Origin: Nostoc sp. NMS9
GTDB lineage: Bacteria > Cyanobacteriota > Cyanobacteriia > Cyanobacteriales > Nostocaceae
Assembly: GCF_017114995.1 (NCBI RefSeq)
Contig: NZ_JABXKL010000058.1
Location: forward strand, 62,001 to 126,000
Direction of reading: 5' to 3'
Length of the DNA stretch: 64,000 bases
How positions within the stretch are numbered: the first letter of the stretch is position 1; each line of letters opens with the position of its first letter. Both the position numbers and the translations under genes were made by a program. Below the pieces are notes generated by a model. It was not told the DNA's origin, did not search any database, and saw nothing but the letters and a program-made list of their open reading frames with translations. Shown here piece after piece: positions 20,263-27,525 of this stretch.

Positions 20263-20366
20263 ATACCATTTCACACAAACCCTGATACATATAGATTTCT
20301 CGTAGGGGCACAGCATTGCTGTGCCCCTACCAACGTATTTGTATCATTATTAAAGTGAAACGGTAT
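20263..20366. mobile_element. MITE-like element, 104 bp
   Basis: The ends ATACCATTTCAC and GTGAAACGGTAT are 12-bp terminal inverted repeats with one mismatch. The centre is a perfect hairpin, GTAGGGGCACAGC with GCTGTGCCCCTAC. There is no coding capacity. It lies 115 bases upstream of the NTPase-less TPR gene and directly next to a 21-bp repeat array. A TA duplication at the ends is possible, but the ends themselves read TAT and so hide it. Confidence 0.6.
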
Positions 20367-20379
20367 TAGGCATCGCCAT

Positions 20380-20591
20380 TTGAGGCTTTGAACCTCAACG
20401 TTGAGCCTTTGAAGCTGACGATTGAGGCTTTGAACCTCAACGTTGAGCCTTTGAACCTCAACGTTGAGCCTTTAAACCTCAACGTTGAACTTTTGAGGCT
20501 GACGATTGAGCCTTTGAACCTCAACGTTGAGGCTTTGAGGCTGACACTTGAGCCTTTGAACCTCAAGTTTCGAGTTTTGTACTCAAAATAG
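20380..20591. repeat. 21-bp tandem repeat array 1 (nine units plus end motif)
   Basis: Nine 21-base units beginning TTGAG, most with the core TGAGCCTTTGA or TGAGGCTTTGA, followed by a 10-base filler, most often ACCTCAACGT and in others AGCTGACGAT or similar. Joined units create the 12-bp palindrome CTCAACGTTGAG. The array closes with TTGTACTCAAAA, nearly the same end as array 2. Because 21 is a multiple of 3 the array reads open in several frames (EPLNLNV heptads on the plus strand), but no start signal supports translation. It is intergenic, upstream of the shorter TPR gene. Confidence 0.9.
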
Positions 20592-20595
20592 ACTA

Positions 20596-20655
20596 TGCGA
20601 TGTCTACGACGGGCTACGTTTACGCTCTATTTTTCGCTGTACTTTGGATATGAGG
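20596..20655. repeat. Intergenic repeat, copy 1 (second copy at 21281-21365)
   Basis: The block runs GCGATGTCTACGA, CGGGCTACG, then CTCTATT and TGTACTTTGG, ending TATGAGGGG. The same order of words is found at 21281-21365, where a 24-base insert (starting TGGTCACTGAGC and ending GAAGTG) splits it. The two copies bracket the decayed toxin-antitoxin region, which suggests a local duplication. Confidence 0.55.
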
Positions 20656-20699
20656 GGGCATGAGAATCAAACTGCTCCAGGCGCAGAGGATACGGAGAA

Positions 20700-20815
20700 A
20701 GAGATTAAGAGGGAGCGTTAGCGTTCGCGCAGCGTCTCGAAGAGAAGCTTACCGTACCCTTCGGGAAACAAGCTACGCGTAGCGGTAGCGTCTCGCAGAG
20801 AAGGTATCGCTGTTT
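20700..20815. repeat. Palindrome-rich dispersed repeat block
   Basis: A GC-rich non-coding block built from overlapping words such as GCGTTAGCGTTCGCGCAGCG, GTCTCGAAGAGAAG, CCGTACCCTTCGGG and CTACGCGTAGCGGTAGCG, several of them self-complementary. It contrasts with the AT-rich surroundings and resembles the extragenic palindromic repeats of Nostoc genomes. Confidence 0.45.
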
Positions 20816-20838
20816 GAAGTTACAATTGATAGCGATCG

Positions 20839-20993
20839 CTATTCCCCTGCTTCTTGTCTCAATAAATTGACCAAACTATCGGATAACCACAAACCAGCGT
20901 CACCCAAAGCTTGAATTCAATTAATTTTGCTTGCTGACTTTTCAAAAGAACAATTAAAGGTGAAGAATTAATAATTACACGATTAATCGACAT
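20839..20993 (-). pseudogene. Decayed DUF3368 toxin (PIN-like) gene, internally deleted
   Basis: The frame starts at an ATG (20993) inside the last codons of the UPF0175 remnant, as is usual for this toxin-antitoxin pair. It reads MSINRVIINSSPLIVLLKSQ, the normal start of a DUF3368 protein with its metal-binding SSPL region. After about 25 residues a second frame takes over with DAGLWLSDSLVNLLRQEAGE and a stop at 20839, which is the usual C-terminus of the family. The central 100 or so residues are therefore deleted and the join is out of frame, so the toxin cannot be functional. Confidence 0.65.
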
Positions 20994-21237
20994 TTGCCAG
21001 TTCCTGGGCTAACTCTTGGGTAGTATATTGCATAAAATCTACTTGATAGCGTGATAAGGCATTAATAAATTCAGCACGAGTTAGCCCAGCAATTTATGCT
21101 GCTTTGGCTTGTGAGATGTCGCCTAATTCATACCATTTAACTGCTGCGGCAATTCGCATTTCTTGGATAAATTCTTCTGGATTTTTACGAAGTGCTGAAA
21201 ATACTGTTTCTGGTAATTGGATTGGTACTGTTCGCAT
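20983..21237 (-). pseudogene. UPF0175-family antitoxin-like gene with a nonsense codon
   Basis: The frame starts MRTVPIQLPETVFSALR at 21237, with GAGG upstream, and runs to a TAA at 21094-21096 after ISQAKAA. Reading through that codon, the same frame continues IAGLTRAEFINALSRYQV and on to a natural stop at 20983, giving the normal UPF0175 length of about 85 residues. One base change (probably GAA to TAA) would explain it. UPF0175 proteins are small helical DNA-binding antitoxin-like proteins paired with DUF3368 toxins; here both partners are broken. Confidence 0.7.
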
Positions 21238-21443
21238 AATTTTATCCTCAAATTTGGCGTTTGGAATTTGAAACCGCAAAGCGATGTCTACGATGGTCAC
21301 TGAGCTTTGTCGAAGTGCGGGCTACGCCTACCCTCTATTCTTTACTGTACTTTGGTTATGAGGGGAAGATCACTACTAAAATTTGAACTACAACTATTGT
21401 GTGGCATCAATTTGGTGTGGTTTTGGGAGAAAGGGTGCGATCG

Positions 21444-23834
21444 TTAGTGATATGGTTCTTTTAAAAACCTTGCATAATTTCCCCGAACCATTATTGTATC
21501 GGGATGACCTACACCTAAAGTACCTTCACAAATTGCTAAAGCTTGCTCAAATAAAGGTTTGCCTTCACTGAAGCGTCCTGTATAACAGTAGAGTCCTGCT
21601 AGATTGTTCAAGCTAGTGGCAACATTAGGATGGTTGTCTCCCAGTAAGCGTTTTCTCAGTACCAAAGCTTGCAGATGCAGAGGTTCGGCTTCAGTGTAGC
21701 GTCCTGTAGACTGATAAAGTGTTGCTAGATTATCCAGGCTAGCGGCGACATCGGGATGATTATCTCCCAGTAAACGTTTTTTCAGTGCCAAAGCTTGCTG
21801 AAACAAAGGTTCGGCTTCGCTGTAGCGTCCTGTAGATTTATACAGTGCTGCTAGATTGTTCAGGTTAATAGCGACATCGGGATGATTATCTCCCAGTAGG
21901 TGTTTTTTTAGTTTTAAAGCTTGCTGAAACAACAGTTCGGCTTCGCTGTAGCGTTTTGTAGAACCGTAAAGTAATGCTAAATTGTTCAAGCTATTGGTGA
22001 GATCGAGATGGTTGTCTCCCAGCAGGCGTTGTCTTAGTTCTAAAGCTTGCAGATACAGAGGTTCGGCTTCGCTGTAGCGTGCGGTATAACGGTAGAGTTC
22101 TGCCAGATTGTTCAAGCTAGTGGCGACAATAGGATGGTCGTCTCCCAGCAGGCGTTTTGTCAGTTCTAAAGCCTGCTTATACAAAGGTTCGGCTTTGCTG
22201 TAGCGTCCTGTAGATTTATGAAGTGCTGCTAGATTGTTCAGGCTAGTCGCAACATCGAGATGTTCCAAACCCAGGCGATCTTCAGCAATTTTGACACCCT
22301 GCCGCAACCAAGGTTCTGCTTGCTGATAAAGCTCTTGACCTTGATAAAACCAGCCTAAGCGTGTGAACGGTCTGATTAAATCCTCGTCGCTGAGATATTG
22401 GGATAAGTGGGTTGCAACTTCTGCAAGGTGGGGGATATGTGGAGTGAGGTTGAGAATATCTTCACGGTTAGGCTGTTGAGGAATTTGCTTTGCCACCTCT
22501 ACCATCTGCGCTACAAAAGCAGTTTTAACCTCATCTGCATTACTTGACTTATCCAACTTCATTTGGAAAAATAGCCGAATCAGTGGATGTAGACGATATA
22601 TTCCTTTACTTTGCCATTGTATTAAATGCAGTTTTCGCAAATCAGCTATAGCTTTCTCCCAGAATTCTTGTTCATCGTCATCTTTTATCCACTCAACAGA
22701 AAAAAGAATATCAGCCAAAGCATACAAACTCAGCCAACATCCTAAGCCTTGTGCTTTCTCATCCAACTGTTCCCAACTCAATGCAATAGCTTCAGCTACA
22801 CCGTATTCATAACGCATCAATGGGTTCGCCTTGGCGACTGCTTCGTGTTCCAATCGCTTTTTCTTTAGCCGCTTCAGCAGTTTTTCCAATGACAAATCTG
22901 GCATTGTATCCAGATATCGCCCCACTAACTCTAACGCCAAAGGTAAATATCCCAAGAATTTACAAATTTCTCTCGCAACCCAAGGTTCACTTTTAAGTCG
23001 TTCTCTGTCAACTGGCAATTTTAATAATTTCATCGCCGCCAATGGTTTGAGAACACCCAAGCGTAATTGCGGCAAAGTTCTATCAAATCCCAGGCGCGTT
23101 GTCAGCAGTGCTTTAAACTTGGGTAATTCTGGGGGTAGATAAGGCTGAACCTGTGTTTTGTAGTCAGTGACATTATCAAACACCAGTAGCACTTCACCTT
23201 GTTGCCAATTTTGCCAGCAGTATCTCAGCCTATCTGCTGATTCCCAATCGTCTGGTGCAATAAGTTTAAATTTTACTTCAGCAAATCTGAGAATCTGAAT
23301 TCCGACATCGATTCCCTGTACAGATAACCAGCAAACCCCACCTTGATATTTCTGCAAGTGCTGTTTAGCGTATTGGGTAGCCAGTTCAGTTTTGCCGACA
23401 CCACCCATACCCGCCACAGCTACAATGGCAACTTGCCGAGATGTTTGTAATTGCTGGTGTAAGTTTTGCAGTTCCGCCTCACGTCCCACAAATTTTTCAA
23501 ATGGGACAGCAGGGGGAATATTTTGATGAATTTCTTTAATTGTGGGGCGAACATCTTGCCCGCCATTATATTTCCTTGTCAGGCAAGCCCGTAACTTTTC
23601 TAGTCTTCCCCGGCTTTTAGAAGCAGCTAACTCAGGATAACTCTGGGCGAATTTGTCATAAACCTCAGTCATCCGCTTTTTGAAAGCAGCAGCGCCGATG
23701 TTCAACTCGCTGGCAAGTTTTGCCTCACTCTTACCTGAGTTTTCAGTCTTCAAACGCTCTACAAAAGCTGCCGTTTGCTCTGGGGATAAGCTATGAGTAG
23801 CAGCTTCATTGGCTAGAAAATCAGCCCATTGCAT
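21444..23834 (-). CDS. STAND NTPase (NB-ARC) with TPR sensor, NLR-like
   Basis: 796-residue protein with three parts. Residues 1-90 are a small helical domain resembling a helix-turn-helix (SELNIGAAAFKKRMTEVYDKF). Residues 112-420 are an NB-ARC ATPase with FVGREAEL, P-loop GMGGVGKT (K148) and Walker B LLVFD (D220), then the GLPL-like YLPLALEL motif. About residues 490-780 hold six or seven 42-residue TPRs of kinesin-light-chain type (SLNNLAxLYxxTGRYSEAEPL). Such proteins are nucleotide-gated switches; many bacterial relatives act in defence or signalling. No separate effector domain (nuclease, TIR, protease) is visible, so output may pass through the N-terminal domain. The paralogue at 18382-20148 lacks the NTPase. 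Confidence 0.85.
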   Translation of the reverse strand: MQWADFLANEAATHSLSPEQTAAFVERLKTENSGKSEAKLASELNIGAAAFKKRMTEVYDKFAQSYPELAASKSRGRLEKLRACLTRKYNGGQDVRPTIKEIHQNIPPAVPFEKFVGREAELQNLHQQLQTSRQVAIVAVAGMGGVGKTELATQYAKQHLQKYQGGVCWLSVQGIDVGIQILRFAEVKFKLIAPDDWESADRLRYCWQNWQQGEVLLVFDNVTDYKTQVQPYLPPELPKFKALLTTRLGFDRTLPQLRLGVLKPLAAMKLLKLPVDRERLKSEPWVAREICKFLGYLPLALELVGRYLDTMPDLSLEKLLKRLKKKRLEHEAVAKANPLMRYEYGVAEAIALSWEQLDEKAQGLGCWLSLYALADILFSVEWIKDDDEQEFWEKAIADLRKLHLIQWQSKGIYRLHPLIRLFFQMKLDKSSNADEVKTAFVAQMVEVAKQIPQQPNREDILNLTPHIPHLAEVATHLSQYLSDEDLIRPFTRLGWFYQGQELYQQAEPWLRQGVKIAEDRLGLEHLDVATSLNNLAALHKSTGRYSKAEPLYKQALELTKRLLGDDHPIVATSLNNLAELYRYTARYSEAEPLYLQALELRQRLLGDNHLDLTNSLNNLALLYGSTKRYSEAELLFQQALKLKKHLLGDNHPDVAINLNNLAALYKSTGRYSEAEPLFQQALALKKRLLGDNHPDVAASLDNLATLYQSTGRYTEAEPLHLQALVLRKRLLGDNHPNVATSLNNLAGLYCYTGRFSEGKPLFEQALAICEGTLGVGHPDTIMVRGNYARFLKEPYH

Positions 23835-23968
23835 AGACAGCTTGTGAGATTTCTTCTCGATTCTACTTAATTTCTACTTTCTCTCTACTTTGTCTCCATT
23901 TCTAGGGAATCTCCTCTTCTTCTGGCAGAAATATTATTTGCATAGAAACATTTAGAAGAGGTTCAGCT

Positions 23969-24217
23969 GTGAAAACTGTCTTAACAACTCCAGTCAACTC
24001 CAATCAAACCACCCAAACTTCGCAATTAATCCCCGCCTCGCCAACATCGGTAGAGAATCCATCTACTTGGATGCGAGATGGATACAGTCCTACCGAAATC
24101 ATCCTCGCGGTGGCAATTTTAACTTCATTGTCGATTGGGGGAATTGCCTCTGTGATTGTGGCGATTACGGATTTAGTTAAAACTTTAGTACGCCCGACAA
24201 GCGAAAAAACAAAGTAG
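23969..24217 (+). CDS. Small single-span membrane protein, unknown
   Basis: 82-residue protein starting at GTG with AGAAGAGG upstream. It has a polar threonine/proline-rich N-terminus of about 40 residues, then YSPTEIILAVAILTSLSIGG leading into one membrane-spanning helix, and a basic tail. I do not recognise a function. It is transcribed away from the STAND gene with a 134-base shared promoter region, an arrangement that hints at a functional link, but this is inference only. Confidence 0.5.
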   Translation: MKTVLTTPVNSNQTTQTSQLIPASPTSVENPSTWMRDGYSPTEIILAVAILTSLSIGGIASVIVAITDLVKTLVRPTSEKTK

Positions 24218-24258
24218 GGGTACTGGCAAAGGCAAATTCTTCACTTCGTTGCTATCCC

Positions 24259-24343
24259 GCCTCGGAATCAATTCCGAGGCTAATAGCCTAAGTCCATTCA
24301 AACGGACTAAATTTTAGTTAATTTGAGTCAGTTTTAACTGACT
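24259..24343. repeat. Cluster of three hairpins
   Basis: Three consecutive inverted repeats: GCCTCGGAAT/ATTCCGAGGC (24259-24280), AGTCC/GGACT (24291-24308) and AGTCAGTT/AACTGACT (24326-24343). They start about 40 bases after the small membrane-protein gene and precede array 2. The block could be a folded repeat RNA, or a terminator region, or a non-autonomous element; no coding frame is present. Confidence 0.5.
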
Positions 24344-24398
24344 TATGGTCTTAGCCTACGATTTGAATCGCACGCAGGCTGAAGGTATCGCCCGTCAC

Positions 24399-24702
24399 TT
24401 GAGACTTTGAGCTTTTGAACTCCAACGTTGAGCTTCTGAACCCGAATGTTGAGCCTTTGAACCTCGACGTTGAGCCTTTGAACCTCGACGTTGAGCCTTT
24501 GAACCTGAATGTTGAGCCTTTGAACCTGAATGTTGAGCCTCTGAACTTGAATGTTGAGCCTTTTAACCTCGACGTTGAGCCTTTTATCCTCGACGTTGCA
24601 CCTTTTAACCTCAACGTTGAGCCTTTTAACCTCGACGTTGAGCCTTTTATCCTCGAAGTTGCACCTTTTAACCTCGAAGTTGGGATTTGCTACTCAAAAC
24701 AG
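24399..24702. repeat. 21-bp tandem repeat array 2 (about thirteen units)
   Basis: After a longer first unit, twelve 21-base units run from 24428, beginning TTGAG (or TTGCA), with the core TGAGCCTTTGA or TGAGCCTTTTA and fillers such as ACCTCGACGT and ACCTGAATGT. The array ends GCTACTCAAAACAG, matching the end of array 1. The late units differ from the early ones by shared changes (CTTTTAACC, CTTTTATCC), so units have been copied in blocks. Open frames across it (for example EPLNLDV heptads) follow from the 3-fold period. Confidence 0.9.
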
Positions 24703-24751
24703 CCAGATAAATACTCTATCCCTCCTGCCTCCTGCCTCCTGCCTCCTAATA

Positions 24752-26710
24752 CTAAGGTGACTGATTTAACACCCACTTCAACCACTGCCCAAAGGAACTT
24801 ACAACATTCAACCTTTGGACTCCAGGCGCACGAGCGGCGGCGAGTCCATCAACAGCGACTAATGCGGCGTACTGCAAGCCCAAGAAACTATCAACTGCGG
24901 CATAAGGGCCACCTAAAGTAATCGCCCCAGCAGCATACATTTGACCTCTATCACTACGCATTTCTACTAATTCAAAATTGTTCGCTACAGTCAATCGCCC
25001 CAAGTGATTCACTGGGAGGTTGTAATGTTTCACCAAATCTGCTAACAGGGGATTGGCATCTACCTTGGCATCCAGTCCGGTAGCATCAACAATAAAATCA
25101 GCTAGCAATTTCATTTCCCCAAAGCTTTGCTCTCGGATACGGGTAATAGTGCGGTTTTGGGCATCTCGTTCCACATCCAGCACCTCACCGAAGGTAATTT
25201 GATACCAGCCTTCGCTAATCCCTTGGGCAGTAATTTGCTGCCAATCTCGGCGGTCGGCGGTGGTAGTTCCACCCCAGTCTGCTAGTAAACGCTTGCGTTC
25301 ATCAGGACTAGCTTTTTCTAACATTGCCCGGAGTTCGCCGCCCCAACAGGCTTTCGGCCAGTTAAAGGGTTGAAATTCGTAATGATTTTTGACTAAGCGT
25401 TGGGCATTTTGAAATTTGTTACCTTGGGGCTTAGGCGATCGCATTAAATGCAAAACTGCAATATTCCGATTTCGCTTTCTAGCTTCGTAAATGCGCTGCA
25501 CAATCCGCGAGGCCACAATTCCCCGCCCCCGAATCAATACCGTACCACCATGTTGCTCTAGTTGCTCATAAACATGATCGTGAGCTTCATAAGCATTGAC
25601 GACAGATTTAAAGTCTTGATATTTTTCCCTATAAGCTTGCAAATCTGGGAGAAACTGAATAGCTGGATACCCAGTAGCTAAATGTAAATAACGACTAACT
25701 AAAAAAGCATAATTTCCTGGGCCGCGAGAATAGGCTACGCAATATCTACCGTCATCAGTTTTGCGAATTACCCTAACTCGCCCATAGCGATAAATTTGAT
25801 TCCAGCCTATGCGCTTCGTCTCCCGGTCGATGGAATCAAAGACATTACCCGCACGAGGAGTATAAGTTTCTGCAAATGTTGGTTCGGCAAACACTTGCCA
25901 TAAATACTTGAATGCTGATTTTATCTCTCCCTTGGCTAAGTCACCCCAAGCTTCTCGCAAGGCATAACTAGGCCAACCCCAAATATTATCAGGACAGGAG
26001 TCAGAATTAGAACGCAATCTTTCATATAAGGGAATTTGCGAATTCAAACAGAGGCGCTTGTAACGGGCATAAGGTTTTGCCTCTAATCCCAAAGCCACAA
26101 TTTTGTCAGCACGCACACCACTAATTCTCAGCAAATCAGCCCATAAAAAGCTACCCAATCCCGCCCCGATCGCTAGATAATCAGATTCATCTACTGGTAA
26201 TCCCGTAGCATGAAGTGCTTGTACAGCGACTTTCTCCGCCTGAAATGCTAATGGCGGGAAATTATTTGCCACGGGCGTTAGTGGCTGAATTACAGGCAAG
26301 CTGGGGTCTGGACGATTGCTATTTGCGTTGAAGTGAATCGTTGAAGGGGGGCTAGTATCTGGTGCAGAGGCGTTAGCACCAAATGTCACTGCGATCAAAT
26401 AGGGGCCAATTTGCAATGTATCGCCATTAACCAGAACACTGCGCGTTTGTGGTTGACCATTGACATAGACACCGTTAACACTGCCTTGGTCAATCACTAC
26501 TAAATGGTCTTGTTCCCAGTCAATTAGGGCATGGTAGCGAGAAACTTCATTACTGTTAAGCAGCATCCGAGAAACGCGTACTCCCCTGAGTTCAGCAGGT
26601 AAGCGAGCGAATTCTCGACCAAAAGCGATTGGCATATTCAATAGTGGTTCTCGCCGTTCACCCGTCGCTGGTTCTTCCCAACTCAATTGGATTTGTAAGT
26701 CATTTGTCAT
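24752..26710 (-). CDS. FHA domain fused to FAD/NAD(P)-type oxidoreductase
   Basis: 652-residue protein. Residues 1-115 are a forkhead-associated domain that binds phosphothreonine (GREF, the SRYHALI motif, DQGSVNGVYVNGQ). From about 175 there is a Rossmann-like domain (YLAIGAGLGSFLWADLLR) and a long catalytic region with WPSYALREAWGDL, GRGIVASRIVQ and DFIVDATGLDAK, which resembles flavin monooxygenase-type and lysine N6-hydroxylase-type oxidoreductases. The first glycine motif is not classical (GAGLGS), so I am unsure of the cofactor. An FHA domain on a redox enzyme suggests control by a Ser/Thr kinase. The FHA-zinc-ribbon gene lies just upstream on the same strand, separated by heptamer repeats. 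Confidence 0.7.
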   Translation of the reverse strand: MTNDLQIQLSWEEPATGERREPLLNMPIAFGREFARLPAELRGVRVSRMLLNSNEVSRYHALIDWEQDHLVVIDQGSVNGVYVNGQPQTRSVLVNGDTLQIGPYLIAVTFGANASAPDTSPPSTIHFNANSNRPDPSLPVIQPLTPVANNFPPLAFQAEKVAVQALHATGLPVDESDYLAIGAGLGSFLWADLLRISGVRADKIVALGLEAKPYARYKRLCLNSQIPLYERLRSNSDSCPDNIWGWPSYALREAWGDLAKGEIKSAFKYLWQVFAEPTFAETYTPRAGNVFDSIDRETKRIGWNQIYRYGRVRVIRKTDDGRYCVAYSRGPGNYAFLVSRYLHLATGYPAIQFLPDLQAYREKYQDFKSVVNAYEAHDHVYEQLEQHGGTVLIRGRGIVASRIVQRIYEARKRNRNIAVLHLMRSPKPQGNKFQNAQRLVKNHYEFQPFNWPKACWGGELRAMLEKASPDERKRLLADWGGTTTADRRDWQQITAQGISEGWYQITFGEVLDVERDAQNRTITRIREQSFGEMKLLADFIVDATGLDAKVDANPLLADLVKHYNLPVNHLGRLTVANNFELVEMRSDRGQMYAAGAITLGGPYAAVDSFLGLQYAALVAVDGLAAARAPGVQRLNVVSSFGQWLKWVLNQSP

Positions 26711-26866
26711 TTGTCATTTGTCATTGGACATTTGTCATTTGTCATTGGTCATTTGTCATTGGACATGGGGCATTGGGCATGGTTATTCTGCTTGTTCCCT
26801 TGTCTCCCTTGTCTCCCTCATCTCCCTCATCTCCCTCATCTCCCTCATCTCCCCCTGCCCTCCTTC
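26711..26866. repeat. Simple repeats: GTCATTT-type heptamers and CTCCCTCAT nonamers
   Basis: The spacer between two FHA genes is almost entirely repeats. About 26700-26775 is made of TGTCATT and GGACATT heptamers, then GGGCATT variants. About 26800-26855 has CTCCCTCAT repeated five times or so. These are STRR-type sequences; they begin within a few bases of the start codon of the FHA-oxidoreductase gene and so cover its ribosome-binding region. Confidence 0.75.
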
Positions 26867-27418
26867 TCAACTACCCCGTGCTACCAACACACTCACAGCC
26901 GCAGCTAAAGATGTCCCACACCAATGACAGCCAATTTGTAGATTCTCTCCTGGGGAAACTTTATGACATTTGGGGCATTCTAAGCCATAAACCCCTGGCG
27001 GTGATGCGGGGGGTGTTGGTGGGTGATGGTGATGTTCGAGATTTACTGCTGGATTGGGTGGTAGCAAAATTGTTGCTGGAATGCTAGCTGTGGAAACGCT
27101 AGTAACGTTGAGTTTTATTTGTCCCAAAGAGATGCTAGTACCCTCAGTTAAAGGCATTTCACCTTGGACTAATTGCCGTCCATCGATAACGGGGGGATTT
27201 TGCGATCGCAAATTCCTGATATAAAAGCGTTGTTGCTGGTGATGAAAAAATATTTCAACGTGCAGACCAGACACAGTAGGGTGACTCAGAACAATATCGC
27301 ACTGGAGGGGGTCACGACCGATGCGGACAGTGCCATAATTTTGACTTGGCTGTTGTTCGTAAATGTTCTGAGTTTTATCTTGACCTGCATCGTGCCACTG
27401 TAAAGTTAGTGCGTTCAT
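26867..27418 (-). CDS. FHA-domain protein with C-terminal zinc ribbon
   Basis: 183-residue protein. Residues 25-110 are an FHA domain (VRIGRDPLQCDIVLSHPTVSG with the following LH, then NPPVIDGRQL), a phosphothreonine reader. A proline/histidine linker (HHHHPPTPPASPPG) leads to a zinc ribbon with two CxxC pairs, CPKC and CHWC. No membrane segment is seen. It is probably an adaptor that recognises phosphorylated partners. It precedes the FHA-oxidoreductase gene on the same strand and may be co-transcribed with it. Confidence 0.75.
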   Translation of the reverse strand: MNALTLQWHDAGQDKTQNIYEQQPSQNYGTVRIGRDPLQCDIVLSHPTVSGLHVEIFFHHQQQRFYIRNLRSQNPPVIDGRQLVQGEMPLTEGTSISLGQIKLNVTSVSTASIPATILLPPNPAVNLEHHHHPPTPPASPPGVYGLECPKCHKVSPGENLQIGCHWCGTSLAAAVSVLVARGS

Positions 27419-27525
27419 GGTTCTAACTTCGTAAATCGTATTTAGCTACTTCAACTTCTTTCTGTGCGATTCCTAACACGATTGAGTCGGTGCAAGCAAG
27501 TATTTAGAAAAAACTTCAACAAGCT

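Noticed and set aside
20380..20591. CRISPR array
   Set aside because: The units are joined directly with no 30-40 base unique spacers, the period is 21 bases, and no cas genes are in the window. The same holds for the arrays at 24399 and 57197.
24415..24921. Repeat protein encoded across array 2 (168 codons), and similar frames in arrays 1 and 3
   Set aside because: A 21-base period without stop codons opens several frames on both strands at once. There are no ribosome-binding sites, and unit differences are not biased to silent changes. Kept as a repeat, not a CDS.
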